DNA from: MB1-2 sp046566065
Lineage (GTDB): Bacteria; Actinomycetota; CADDZG01; WHSQ01
NCBI GenBank assembly: GCA_046566065.1
Contig: JBKHXK010000028.1
Span: 1-31,861, forward strand
Length of the DNA stretch: 31,861 bases
Direction: 5' to 3'
Shown in pieces: positions 15,155 to 21,383 of this stretch. The notes under the pieces were generated by a model. It had not been told where the DNA came from, searched no databases, and saw only the letters and a list, made by a program, of their open reading frames with translations. Position numbers and translations under genes: made by a program. Within the stretch, counting starts at the first letter, position 1. Each line of letters starts with the position of its first letter.

Positions 15155-15793
15155 TTAGTCGTTCAACCCGGTCGCGCCCGAAACGTCGCCTGCTGTGGTC
15201 CCAGCGGAGTTGTCTCGGCCTGAGTCGCCGGTCGGAGCCGTCGCGCCCGAGACGTCACCGCTGGTCGTGCCGGCGGAGTTGTCTCGGCCTGAGTCGCCGG
15301 TCTTTGCGGTCGCGCCGGAGACGTCACCGGCGGTGGTCCCGGCGGAGTTGTCCCGGCCCGAGTCGCCGGTCTTGGCCGTAGCACCCGAGACGTCACCGCT
15401 GGTCGTGCCCGCGGACACATCGCGGCCGGAGTCTCCCGTCGGAGCCGTCGCTGCCGAGACGTCACCGTTGGTGGTGCCGGCGGAGTTGTCCCGACCCGAG
15501 TCACCGGTCGCCTGCGTGGCCGCGGACACGTCGCCGGCGGTCGTTCCCACGGAGTCGTCGTCGAACTCCTCGTCGTCAACGTCGTCTTCGCCTTCATGGT
15601 CCTCCTCACGGAGGACCCCATCCTCGACCTCGGTCGCAGAGTCCGACGCGAAGGCGGGTGTGGCGGCGGCCAGGAGCAGCGCTATCAACGCGATCAGCCC
15701 GATCATGAACATCGACACGAGGCGGCCGGGCAGAGCCTGGTACTGCTCACCTTCTCCTAGTTCCATCATGGTGTTACCGAGCTGTCGATCCAT
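15155..15793 (-). CDS. Secreted or surface protein made of 23-residue tandem repeats
   Basis: This 212-residue protein begins with a short hydrophilic stretch, a hydrophobic segment (about 29-46) and a likely signal-peptidase site after AFA (49). A very acidic segment (EEDHEGEDDVDDEEFDDD) follows. From residue 83 to the end there are five full and one partial copies of a 23-residue unit, GTTxGDVSxATAxTGDSGRD followed by NSA or VSA. There is no sortase motif and no Cys. I do not recognise the family. Asp/Gly/Ser/Thr-rich repeats suggest an extended, perhaps cation-binding, extracellular stalk. It lies divergent from the ECF sigma factor and anti-sigma genes, whose membrane partner also has a Ser/Asp-rich external tail, so the three may form one envelope-related module. 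GGGAG precedes the start. Confidence 0.8.
   Translation of the reverse strand: MDRQLGNTMMELGEGEQYQALPGRLVSMFMIGLIALIALLLAAATPAFASDSATEVEDGVLREEDHEGEDDVDDEEFDDDSVGTTAGDVSAATQATGDSGRDNSAGTTNGDVSAATAPTGDSGRDVSAGTTSGDVSGATAKTGDSGRDNSAGTTAGDVSGATAKTGDSGRDNSAGTTSGDVSGATAPTGDSGRDNSAGTTAGDVSGATGLND
15158..15547 (-). repeat. Coding 69-base tandem repeats
   Basis: Five complete 69-base units and one 45-base partial unit encode the 23-residue repeats of the secreted protein. Units differ mostly at a few codons (for example DNSA/DVSA, TSG/TAG/TNG). Near-identical neighbours suggest recent expansion or gene conversion. Confidence 0.85.
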
Positions 15794-15869
15794 CTACCAC
15801 TCCCTTCGGACTCCAAACGCTCCCGGTTTTCGCGCCCCGCGTTGCGGCGGGTTCGCTCTCGTCGTGGAG

Positions 15870-15887
15870 CGGAACCACACGGTTCCG
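15870..15887. promoter_or_regulatory. Inverted repeat in the divergent promoter region
   Basis: CGGAACC and GGTTCCG form perfect arms around ACAC, with one further G:C pair outside. It sits between the repeat-protein gene and the sigma-factor gene. GGAAC is the usual -35 core of ECF-sigma promoters and is present here on both strands, and again at 15896-15900. I could not find a convincing ECF -10 element at the right distance. Confidence 0.45.
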
Positions 15888-16028
15888 CACTCTCTGGAAC
15901 TACTAATAGGAGCCGGGGCCCAAGATGTACGCGATCCCTCTGCGGTTTTTGCCTAGAGACGCTTGCTAAGGGACATAGCGGGCAGAGCCGATGACCTCTA
16001 TGTGAGCGAAGAAACCCTGCCCCTGGCG

Positions 16029-16610
16029 ATGCAGCCTTCGACGGTTGCGAACATCCGGGCCTCGATCCTCGATAAGGACTCCGAGAGCCATGTGGAGACC
16101 CCAGCCGTCGTCGACGACACCGCCGAACTCGTCCGCCGTGCCCAGCGCGGCGATAAGGGCGCGTTCGGCCTTCTCTATCGGCGTAACCGCCCAGCGGTCT
16201 TGCGTCTCGCCCGCAACTACCTGCGAGACGACGCCGAGGACGCCGTCGCCGAGACCTTCGTGCGGGCCTGGAAGGCGCTCCCGCGCTATCGCGATCGGGG
16301 CGTTCCCTTCGCCGCATGGCTGTATGGGATCGCTCGCAATGTCGTCAAGGACGAGCTCCGTCGGAAGGGCCGAACTGAGCTACGTGCTGAGCTCTTTGAC
16401 GCGGCCGTCCAGCACTCGCCTGAGGACCGCCTCGACCTCCTTGCGGCGATCGGTCGCTTGTCCAAGGACCACCGTCAGGTCGTCGAGATGAAGTATCTGA
16501 TGGGGCTCGACAACGACGACATCGCCAAGGCGATGGGCAAGAGCACGGGAGCCGTCAACGCGATGCGCTGGCGCGCCCTAGCTGAGCTGCGGAAGGTGGT
16601 GGAGCGATGA
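16029..16610 (+). CDS. ECF-type RNA polymerase sigma factor
   Basis: From ATG 16029 the protein has 193 residues; GTG 16002 and TTG 15963 in frame are possible, and none has a strong ribosome binding site. Region 2 is at about 35-105 (FGLLYRRNRPAVLRLARNYLRDDAEDAVAETFVRAW, then FAAWLYGIARNVVKDELRRK). Region 4 is at about 135-190 (LSKDHRQVVEMKYLMGLDNDDIAKAMGKSTGAVNAMRWRALAELR). It lacks sigma-70 regions 1 and 3, as expected for an ECF factor. Its stop overlaps the start of the next gene by four bases (ATGA), the common layout for a sigma factor and its membrane anti-sigma protein. Likely targets include itself and the divergent repeat-protein gene. Confidence 0.93.
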   Translation: MQPSTVANIRASILDKDSESHVETPAVVDDTAELVRRAQRGDKGAFGLLYRRNRPAVLRLARNYLRDDAEDAVAETFVRAWKALPRYRDRGVPFAAWLYGIARNVVKDELRRKGRTELRAELFDAAVQHSPEDRLDLLAAIGRLSKDHRQVVEMKYLMGLDNDDIAKAMGKSTGAVNAMRWRALAELRKVVER

Positions 16611-17488
16611 GCTCGATCGCCCGCGACCTCGCCCGCTGGGAGGCCGGAGAGCTCACCTTAGCGGAGCTCGAGATGACCCATCCGGTCGCAGAGATCGACG
16701 AACTGATCTCGTTGGACGCCCGCCTGACCATGGCCTCGACGGAAGCGGCTGTAGCCGAAGCCGGCGACTGGGACCGGCTCGCGGCAAGCCTGCCCGACCG
16801 ACGGCTTCCTCTTCTGGAGCGAGTGAAGCTTCGGATGCAGCGGCCGCTCGCGGTGGCTTTGGTGGGAACCGTAGTCAGCACGTCCGCCGCCGTCGCCGCC
16901 GTGCCTCCGGTCCGTGAGGCAGCTACCAACGCGGTAACCGAAGTGAGACGACTGCTCTTCGGCGAAGAGCCAAGCTCCGTGCAGGATGGGACGGGCGAAG
17001 CTCCGAAGAAGGATGGCTCCACGCGGCCGGTAGAGCCACCTTCCGGGCCTGCGGGGAAGGCAGGCGCCACCGACCACGAGGAATCGGACGACAGCGCCGA
17101 GCGACGTCGCGAGACCCCGGCAGGCTCTGAGGGATCCTCAAAACCCGCCTCGGGCGGGTCCTCGGAGCAGACCTCGCCTTCAACCTCTGCCCCGGCGTCC
17201 TCCTCGGGAGGGACGTCGAGCGGGTCGTTCGATGGTTCCTCGGATACCTCGGATACCTCGGATACCTCGGATACCTCGGATACCTCGGACGACGAGGACT
17301 CTCGTGATGCGTCATCCGATTCCTCGGAGGACTCGTCCGAGGACGGCACCGACAGGTCCGCCGATGAGTCGTCGGATTCCTGGGAAGACGGCGACGGATC
17401 CGGTAGCTCTGAGGACTCCTCGGAGGACTGCTCGTCGGAGTCTGACGAGTGCTGGGATGGAACGCTCCCAGACCCTGACGACGTCTAG
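16607..17488 (+). CDS. Probable membrane anti-sigma factor with long Ser/Asp-rich external tail
   Basis: This 293-residue protein starts ATGA-coupled to the sigma factor. Residues 1-75 are cytoplasmic and helical, with DLARWEAGELTLAELEMTHP, reminiscent of anti-sigma N-termini, but there is no zinc HxxxCxxC motif. One transmembrane helix lies at about 80-99. Residues 130-293 are low-complexity and acidic, rich in Ser, Asp, Glu and Pro, and include five SDT repeats. Position after an ECF gene and topology suggest an anti-sigma factor that holds the sigma at the membrane. The tail may be an extracellular sensor or wall-spanning stalk. Two cysteines near the end (in DCSSESDEC) could form a disulfide. 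Function is inferred from context. Confidence 0.75.
   Translation: MSSIARDLARWEAGELTLAELEMTHPVAEIDELISLDARLTMASTEAAVAEAGDWDRLAASLPDRRLPLLERVKLRMQRPLAVALVGTVVSTSAAVAAVPPVREAATNAVTEVRRLLFGEEPSSVQDGTGEAPKKDGSTRPVEPPSGPAGKAGATDHEESDDSAERRRETPAGSEGSSKPASGGSSEQTSPSTSAPASSSGGTSSGSFDGSSDTSDTSDTSDTSDTSDDEDSRDASSDSSEDSSEDGTDRSADESSDSWEDGDGSGSSEDSSEDCSSESDECWDGTLPDPDDV
17240..17284 (+). repeat. Nine-base microsatellite, five copies
   Basis: TCGGATACC is repeated five times without error and then TCGGAC follows. It encodes SDT repeats in the tail of the anti-sigma-like protein. Unit changes keep the reading frame, so slippage would alter tail length only. Confidence 0.95.
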
Positions 17489-17560
17489 GAGCTCACGCAC
17501 TTAAGACATCTCTCACATTCGTCTCAGGCTGTTTTCATGGGCGGATCACATGCTTCCAGT

Positions 17561-17887
17561 ATGAGAGTGCTCGTGGTCGACGACATTCCGGTGACCCGCG
17601 CCTTCGTTCGCCGGCTCCTCGAAGCCAAGGCGGACTGCGAAGTGGTGGGCGAAGCCGAGGACGGGGCCGCGGCCGTACGTGAGGCCCGCCGTTTGGAGCC
17701 CGACGCCGTGATCCTCGACCTGCATATGCCCGTGATGGGTGGGTTCGCGGCTGCCAGGCTCATCAAGGAGAGCCTGCCGGAAGTCCTGATCGTGGTTCAC
17801 AGCAGCTCGCTCCCTCGTGCGGTAACGGAGTTGCTGGAGGAGATCGGCGTCGACAAGGTCGTAGATAAGGGAGACCGAGAAGGGTAG
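17561..17887 (+). CDS. Single-domain response regulator (receiver only)
   Basis: ATG 17561 gives a canonical receiver start (MRVLVVDDIPVTRAFVRRLL); ATG 17537 would add eight residues. Neither has a clear ribosome binding site. The 108-residue protein has D7/D8, phosphoacceptor D53 in VILDLHMPVMGG, a Ser in VVHSSS and lysines in VDKVVDKGD. There is no output domain and no kinase gene beside it. It lies 72 bases after the anti-sigma-like gene and may be an orphan relay protein or a protein-interaction switch. Confidence 0.88.
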   Translation: MRVLVVDDIPVTRAFVRRLLEAKADCEVVGEAEDGAAAVREARRLEPDAVILDLHMPVMGGFAAARLIKESLPEVLIVVHSSSLPRAVTELLEEIGVDKVVDKGDREG

Positions 17888-18052
17888 CTCGCCGCCCTTT
17901 CACAGGGTTGACATCCCTTCTTTCGGGTGCGGAGGCTTCGAGGGCTATCCGCTACCGGTTCCTTTGAGGGTCGGCTGGAAGACCTGTCACGATGGAGCGA
18001 TGTTCGATCGACCGATCGGTGTGCTTGCCACCCCGGAGCATTCGGCCCCACA

Positions 18053-18532
18053 GTGACGGCCGTGCGGAACTCAGAGGGCCGACGGTCACGCCGACACTCG
18101 CTGGGCAGGGCCGTCCTGAGAGGGATCGTCGTGCTCGTGGGGTCGGGCGTCGGTCTGTATGGAGGGATGCTTTACGCCCTGCGCTGTTTCAGCACGTGTC
18201 CGAGCGATCCCGCGGAGGACGCCATCATCCGATCGCTCACCCTCTCGCTGGTCGCGTTCGGCCTGGGAGTGATCTCGGCGGCGGTGTCTCTAGGGACGCG
18301 CTTCGTCGTTCCGGGATCTTGGATCATCACGGTGTCGGGGGCGCTCATGATCGTCGGGGGAGCGGTCACCATCGCACTGATCCCCGCTCTGCGCTTCGAC
18401 GGTGAGCATTCCATCATGGTGGTGTTCGCGTCGGTCGACGTCGCTCTTGGGGCCGGGCTGGTCTTCTTCGGGGGCCGAGCCCGGCCTGGTAAAGCAGGAA
18501 ATGGGGTGGGTCGCCAGGGAATCGAACCCTGA
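18053..18532 (+). CDS. Small four-helix membrane protein of unknown function
   Basis: GTG 18053 is the most reasonable start; the frame is open from 17927 but the upstream part looks non-coding. The 159-residue product has a basic N-terminus (RRSRRH) and four hydrophobic helices at about 20-42, 57-82, 90-112 and 122-143. No family is recognised. Its last codons run into the att copy of the tRNA-Lys 3' end (18506 onward), and the stop TGA lies in the T-loop part of that sequence. The gene therefore ended inside the tRNA sequence on the opposite strand even before the island arrived. Confidence 0.6.
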   Translation: MTAVRNSEGRRSRRHSLGRAVLRGIVVLVGSGVGLYGGMLYALRCFSTCPSDPAEDAIIRSLTLSLVAFGLGVISAAVSLGTRFVVPGSWIITVSGALMIVGGAVTIALIPALRFDGEHSIMVVFASVDVALGAGLVFFGGRARPGKAGNGVGRQGIEP

Positions 18533-18550
18533 ACCTACGGATCTAAGAGT
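18506..18550. repeat. att copy: duplicated 3' half of tRNA-Lys (left end of island)
   Basis: Bases 18506-18542 are identical to 21273-21309, the 3' half of the tRNA-Lys gene plus two flanking bases. After one extra C the match continues with TAAGAGT. Similarity stops at the anticodon loop, as expected of a tyrosine-integrase crossover site in a tRNA gene. Confidence 0.88.
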
Positions 18551-18763
18551 TAGAGCTACGCCTTCCTGCCTCGTTCGTGCTAACGAAGGCGTTTGTGCAG
18601 GTGAATGGCGTAGAGGCCTTTCCGCCTTAGGAGTGAATGGAAGCACCTTGGAGTGGGACTACGCGGCGAAACACCCCGAAAGACGGGATCAACCGGGACC
18701 AGCTAGCACTTCCTAGTTCCTGTCACACCTCAGGACTACGGTGCGGAGATCGCTATACCTCAC

Positions 18764-18868
18764 CTGCTGACGGTGAAGGAGGCAGCTGCTCTCATGAGGA
18801 TCGATCGGGACACCCCTTACGCGCTTGTTGCTCAGGGTCTGGGGCCTCACCTCCACGGCCGCCCATAG
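18764..18868 (+). pseudogene. Excisionase-like helix-turn-helix remnant
   Basis: This short frame without a proper start reads LLTVKEAAALMRIDRDTPYA then LVAQG. It resembles the LLTVxEAAxLLxVSxxTVYxLV pattern of MerR-like HTH_17/excisionase proteins. It then loses similarity and stops at 18866-18868. Directly beside an att site such a gene is expected, as Xis proteins control excision. The central Thr-Val is Thr-Pro here, and both ends are missing. It is too short for certainty. Confidence 0.5.
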
Positions 18869-18878
18869 CATCGCTGCT

Positions 18879-19220
18879 ATGCCCTGGGGTAGTATCGAAT
18901 ATGAGCCAGAGGTGGAGGAGTGGATCCGCGCTCTCACCGTCGACGAGCGCGCTCAGGTGTTCTTCTACATCGACCTTCTGGAGGAGAAAGGAGTCCATCT
19001 TGGAGAGCCGTACACCCGTCAACTCAGTGGGAAGCTCCGGGAGCTCCGATTCTTCATGGGACGCGAGCAACGGCGGATCACATATCTCATCGCCTCTGGT
19101 CGACGGATACCGCTGCTCACGACCTTCAGAAAAACAAGGCAGCGAGAACAGCGCGAGATCGTTCGGGCTAAAAAGGCGATGGAAGTATGGCTAGATCGAC
19201 AGGCAAAGGGGAGCCGGTGA
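18879..19220 (+). CDS. HigB/RelE-superfamily (phage Gp49-like) toxin
   Basis: This 113-residue basic protein starts at ATG 18879. It carries the Gp49/HigB pattern: EYEPEVEEWIRAL, VFFYIDLLEEKGVHLGEP, LSGKLRELRF and GREQRRITYLIASGRRIPLLTTFRKTRQREQREI. The family are mRNA interferases that cut transcripts at the ribosome. The HigA-like antitoxin gene follows and overlaps, with the toxin gene first, as in higBA modules. The basic and aromatic residues of the RELRF, RRITY and FRK segments are all present, so it looks intact. No good ribosome binding site is seen. Confidence 0.88.
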   Translation: MPWGSIEYEPEVEEWIRALTVDERAQVFFYIDLLEEKGVHLGEPYTRQLSGKLRELRFFMGREQRRITYLIASGRRIPLLTTFRKTRQREQREIVRAKKAMEVWLDRQAKGSR

Positions 19221-19588
19221 AGGCTGTGGGTGGTCGATGGGCGGATCTTCGAAAGGAATTCGCCAGCGAGGAAGGCTTTGACCAGGCTTACGAACGGGCG
19301 CGCCTTGCCTATGAACTGTCCGTTCAGGTCCGTGAGGCGCGCGAGGCCAAGGGCCTGAGCCAAAGCGAGCTCGCGGATCGCATGGGAACGCAGCAGTCGG
19401 TCATAGCGAGATTGGAGGGCGGCGGAATCACCCCAACTCTCCCAACCCTTAAGCGCATAGCAGATGCCCTCGGAACGAAGCTGACCGTGGGATTCGAGGA
19501 GCCTGAGACGCGTCGCAAGCCAGGGAGGACCGGAGAGACGGCCGCGAAGCGCACTGCTGCACGGTCGAGGGGCCGCCGATCAGGATGA
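19217..19588 (+). CDS. HigA-like Xre-family antitoxin (helix-turn-helix)
   Basis: GTG 19217 overlaps the toxin stop by four bases and has AAAGGGGAG upstream; ATG 19187, with a 34-base overlap, is the alternative. The protein has about 123 residues. A helix-turn-helix lies in VREAREAKGLSQSELADRMG followed by TQQSVIARLEGG and PTLPTLKRIADALG. The C-terminal tail is basic (RRKPGRTGETAAKRTAARSRGRR), which is unusual for a free antitoxin and may bind nucleic acid. It should neutralise the toxin and repress the operon. The HicB-like gene starts within its last four bases. Confidence 0.9.
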   Translation: MKAVGGRWADLRKEFASEEGFDQAYERARLAYELSVQVREAREAKGLSQSELADRMGTQQSVIARLEGGGITPTLPTLKRIADALGTKLTVGFEEPETRRKPGRTGETAAKRTAARSRGRRSG

Positions 19589-19794
19589 CCGGGTACCTGG
19601 TTGTAATTGAGAGAGCAGACAGCAATTTTGGCGCCTACATCCCCGACTTACCGGGCTGCGTCGCGACTGGCGACACCATCGAGGAAGTCCGAAAGCTTAT
19701 GCAGGAAGCGATCCAGATGCACATCTCAAGCCTCCGCGAGCATGGCGAGCCCGTCCCACCGCCCTCCTCCTCCGCCGAGTACTTGGTGGTCTAA
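19585..19794 (+). CDS. HicB-like protein without a HicA partner
   Basis: This 69-residue protein starts at ATGA, overlapping the Xre gene by four bases. It has the HicB partial RNase-H-like fold: YLVVIERADSNFGAYIPDLP then GCVATGDTIEEVRKLMQEAI and HISSLREHGEPVPPPSS. HicB proteins normally neutralise the HicA ribonuclease and often carry a C-terminal DNA-binding domain. Here there is neither a HicA gene nor a DNA-binding domain. It appears to have been recruited as a third member of the HigBA-like operon. The 3' side is cut off by the IS, so a lost HicA is possible but not visible. Confidence 0.88.
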   Translation: MTGYLVVIERADSNFGAYIPDLPGCVATGDTIEEVRKLMQEAIQMHISSLREHGEPVPPPSSSAEYLVV

Positions 19795-19855
19795 CGGAGG
19801 CGACGAGGGGCGTTCAAGTCCCGGATCGATGAGTCTCTCGCAAATGAGTCTCTCG

Positions 19856-19870
19856 CGTGTGAGTGGGTCG
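19856..19870. repeat. 15-base direct repeat, left flank of the IS
   Basis: CGTGTGAGTGGGTCG here is identical to 21266-21280 across the IS. It fits a target-site duplication; long duplications of up to about 15 bases are known for the IS481 family. Confidence 0.75.
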
Positions 19871-19879
19871 TGTTCTACG

Positions 19880-21097
19880 TCAACTGATCTTTGACACTTT
19901 GCCTTCGGTTGATCTTGGACGATGGAGACCGTCGGCCCGCACCTTCCTCACAGGCCCCTGCCTCTCTCGGGCGACGGTCTTGATGAGATGGTTCTGGCTC
20001 CAGATCTGGATCGTGGTGTCGTCAACGAAGGCATCCACGAGCGCCCCCTTGTAGGCGTTGCCGACAGAGAACATCTGGTTGTCGACCGAGATCACCCCGT
20101 TGGAAGCGACCCTACGCAGGACCCATTGGCCGTGGTGATCATCGGCAGCATCGGTGGGCACCATCATCGTGTCCTTGGCCTCGGGGACGAGACGGAATCG
20201 CTGAGCCGGTGTTGCCATGTTCAGGGACTGATGGGGTCTCTCGGTGTTGTAGTCGTGCACCCAAGCATCGAGGGCTTCTTGTGCCTCCTCGATCGATCTG
20301 AAGGTGCGATCAACTAAGAACTCCTTTCTCAGGCTCTGGTGGAAGCGCTCGATCTTGCCCGTGGTGGTCGGCGAGCGAGGCGCGGTCAGTCGGTGGGAGA
20401 TCCCGTTCTCTCGACAGATGCGATCGAACAGCACCTCGGTGTGATGCAGACCGAAACGTCCGGTGAAGACCTTGCCGTTATCGGTGAGCACCTCATCGGG
20501 CACCCCGTAGGTCTTCATCGCGGCGCTAAAGACGCCACAGACGGCCTTGGCGATAGCCCTTGGCACCAGGCCGGCAGCCACGCAGAAGCGGCTGTGGTCG
20601 TCGATCCCGGTCACGACCTTGAGATCGGTGCGGTCATCGAGCAGCACGCCCGCCATGACGTCCATCTGCCAGAGCTGCATCGGGCGGTCGCGCTCCCACC
20701 GGCGGAACTCATCACGCCTCTTCTTTCGTCTGCGCAGTGCGATCAGGTTGTGACGCTTCAGGCAGCGATAGATGCTCGACTCCGAGGGCACTCCCTCGAT
20801 GCCTTGTCTCTTGAGCTCGTGTTCGATACGCACCGATCCCCAGCCGGGGTGCTTGCGACGCACCTCGCAGATCAGCGCCTCGAGCTCGGGTGCGGTCTGG
20901 TGCGAGCAGCTGGCCGGCTTATGGGAGCGATCGGCCAAGGCCGCCAGGCCACCTTGCTCGTAACGAGCGATCCAGTTGTGGACACTCTGACGTGCGACGC
21001 CCATACGCTGGGCGACCTCGGTGACCTTCCAACCGTCCTGCAGGACGGCCATCACTGCTTGATAGCGCTGCTCCATGACGCTGAGCTCCACCAACAC
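19880..21097 (-). CDS. IS481-family DDE transposase
   Basis: This 405-residue protein starts at GTG 21097, with GGGAGG upstream; ATG 21076 is an alternative. The N-terminal helix-turn-helix reads KVTEVAQRMGVARQSVHNWI. A second helix-turn-helix-like part contains HPGWGSVRIEHELKRQG. The rve/integrase core has DDE residues in WQMDVMAG, LTDNGKVFTG and GKIERFHQSL, followed by WVHDYNTERPHQSL. A C-terminal beta-rich domain follows. All catalytic residues are present and there is no frameshift, so it is probably active. The gene fills the IS; its stop lies only 9 bases inside the left end. Confidence 0.95.
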   Translation of the reverse strand: MLVELSVMEQRYQAVMAVLQDGWKVTEVAQRMGVARQSVHNWIARYEQGGLAALADRSHKPASCSHQTAPELEALICEVRRKHPGWGSVRIEHELKRQGIEGVPSESSIYRCLKRHNLIALRRRKKRRDEFRRWERDRPMQLWQMDVMAGVLLDDRTDLKVVTGIDDHSRFCVAAGLVPRAIAKAVCGVFSAAMKTYGVPDEVLTDNGKVFTGRFGLHHTEVLFDRICRENGISHRLTAPRSPTTTGKIERFHQSLRKEFLVDRTFRSIEEAQEALDAWVHDYNTERPHQSLNMATPAQRFRLVPEAKDTMMVPTDAADDHHGQWVLRRVASNGVISVDNQMFSVGNAYKGALVDAFVDDTTIQIWSQNHLIKTVARERQGPVRKVRADGLHRPRSTEGKVSKIS

Positions 21098-21149
21098 TCC
21101 GGCCCACCTCCCTCGGTCGAGAAACTCCTCGACTCCAGGAGATGAGGGG

Positions 21150-21257
21150 TGTCAAACATCACCCGAACGTGTCAAAGATCAGCCGAAGTTTCTGTCCAAC
21201 ATCAGCCGAAGCTCTGTCCAACATCAGGTGACCCCAATGTGTCCAGCATCAAGCGAA
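21150..21257 (+). repeat. Five tandem copies of an 18-base IS-end motif
   Basis: Copies start at 21150, 21170, 21193, 21215 and 21240 and fit TGTCMARSATCARSCGAA with small changes; the first is TGTCAAACATCACCCGAA. Spacing is 20-25 bases. They lie upstream of the transposase and are probably transposase binding sites, perhaps overlapping its promoter. Confidence 0.85.
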
Positions 21258-21265
21258 GCACGACA

Positions 21266-21280
21266 CGTGTGAGTGGGTCG
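21266..21280. repeat. 15-base direct repeat, right flank of the IS
   Basis: This is the second copy of CGTGTGAGTGGGTCG. Its last six bases are the 3' acceptor end of the tRNA-Lys gene, so the IS inserted at the very edge of the tRNA without breaking it. Confidence 0.75.
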
Positions 21281-21316
21281 CCAGGGAATCGAACCCTGAA
21301 CCTACGGATTAAGAGT
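21273..21316. repeat. att copy within the intact tRNA-Lys gene (right end of island)
   Basis: Bases 21273-21309 are identical to 18506-18542, and 21310-21316 match after a one-base gap. The repeat covers the acceptor 3' strand, T-arm, variable loop, anticodon 3' stem and loop. Confidence 0.88.
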
Positions 21317-21346
21317 CCGTTGCTCTGCCAATTGAGCTAGCGACCC
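21274..21346 (-). tRNA. tRNA-Lys (anticodon CTT)
   Basis: The 73-base minus-strand gene folds as a full cloverleaf. Acceptor GGGTCGC pairs with GCGACCC, the D-arm GCTC pairs with GAGC, and anticodon stem ACGGA pairs with TCCGT around loop CTCTTAA. T-arm CAGGG pairs with CCCTG around TTCGATT. The discriminator base is A and CCA is not encoded. Its 3' half is the island's attachment site. Confidence 0.97.
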
Positions 21347-21383
21347 GTCGGGCAGTGTAAAGGAGGCCGTCGGGTCCCCGTCC

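Larger units (their letters stand above)
19871..21265 (-). mobile_element. IS481-family insertion sequence (about 1.4 kb)
   Basis: The element is bounded by a 15-base direct repeat. The left end and the reverse complement of the right end both start TGT and match at 17 of 27 positions. It holds one intact transposase gene on the minus strand. Copies of an 18-base motif lie inside both ends: two at the left (19879-19896, 19904-19920) and five at the right (21150-21257). Confidence 0.85.
18506..21316. mobile_element. Decayed integrative element at tRNA-Lys, further invaded by an IS481-family element
   Basis: Two copies of the tRNA-Lys 3' half bound a 2.8 kb segment, and the intact tRNA gene is at the right end with its 3' end facing the island. 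That is the geometry left by integration into a tRNA 3' end. Cargo is an excisionase-like remnant, a HigB-like/Xre/HicB-like module and an IS481-family transposon. Without the IS, the original insert would be about 1.4 kb. No integrase gene is recognisable, so it could not move on its own. Confidence 0.75.

Noticed and set aside
15158..15547. CRISPR-like regular repeats
   Set aside because: The 69-base units are continuous, in frame and coding. There are no unique spacers and no cas genes.
15865..15900. Full ECF-sigma promoter for the repeat-protein gene
   Set aside because: GGAAC -35 cores are present, but I could not find a matching -10 element at 16-17 bases, so only the inverted repeat was reported.
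15195..15956. Long plus-strand open frame opposite the repeat-protein gene
   Set aside because: It is the antisense of the repeats. The minus-strand frame has a signal peptide, a ribosome binding site and a matching terminator.
18555..18760. Possible integrase remnant next to the left att site
   Set aside because: No tyrosine-recombinase motif is seen in any frame. Only an eight-base inverted repeat (18558-18565 with 18585-18592) stands out.
20339..21145. Plus-strand open frame of 268 codons opposite the IS transposase
   Set aside because: The minus-strand transposase shows all family motifs. The antisense frame is a GC-rich shadow.
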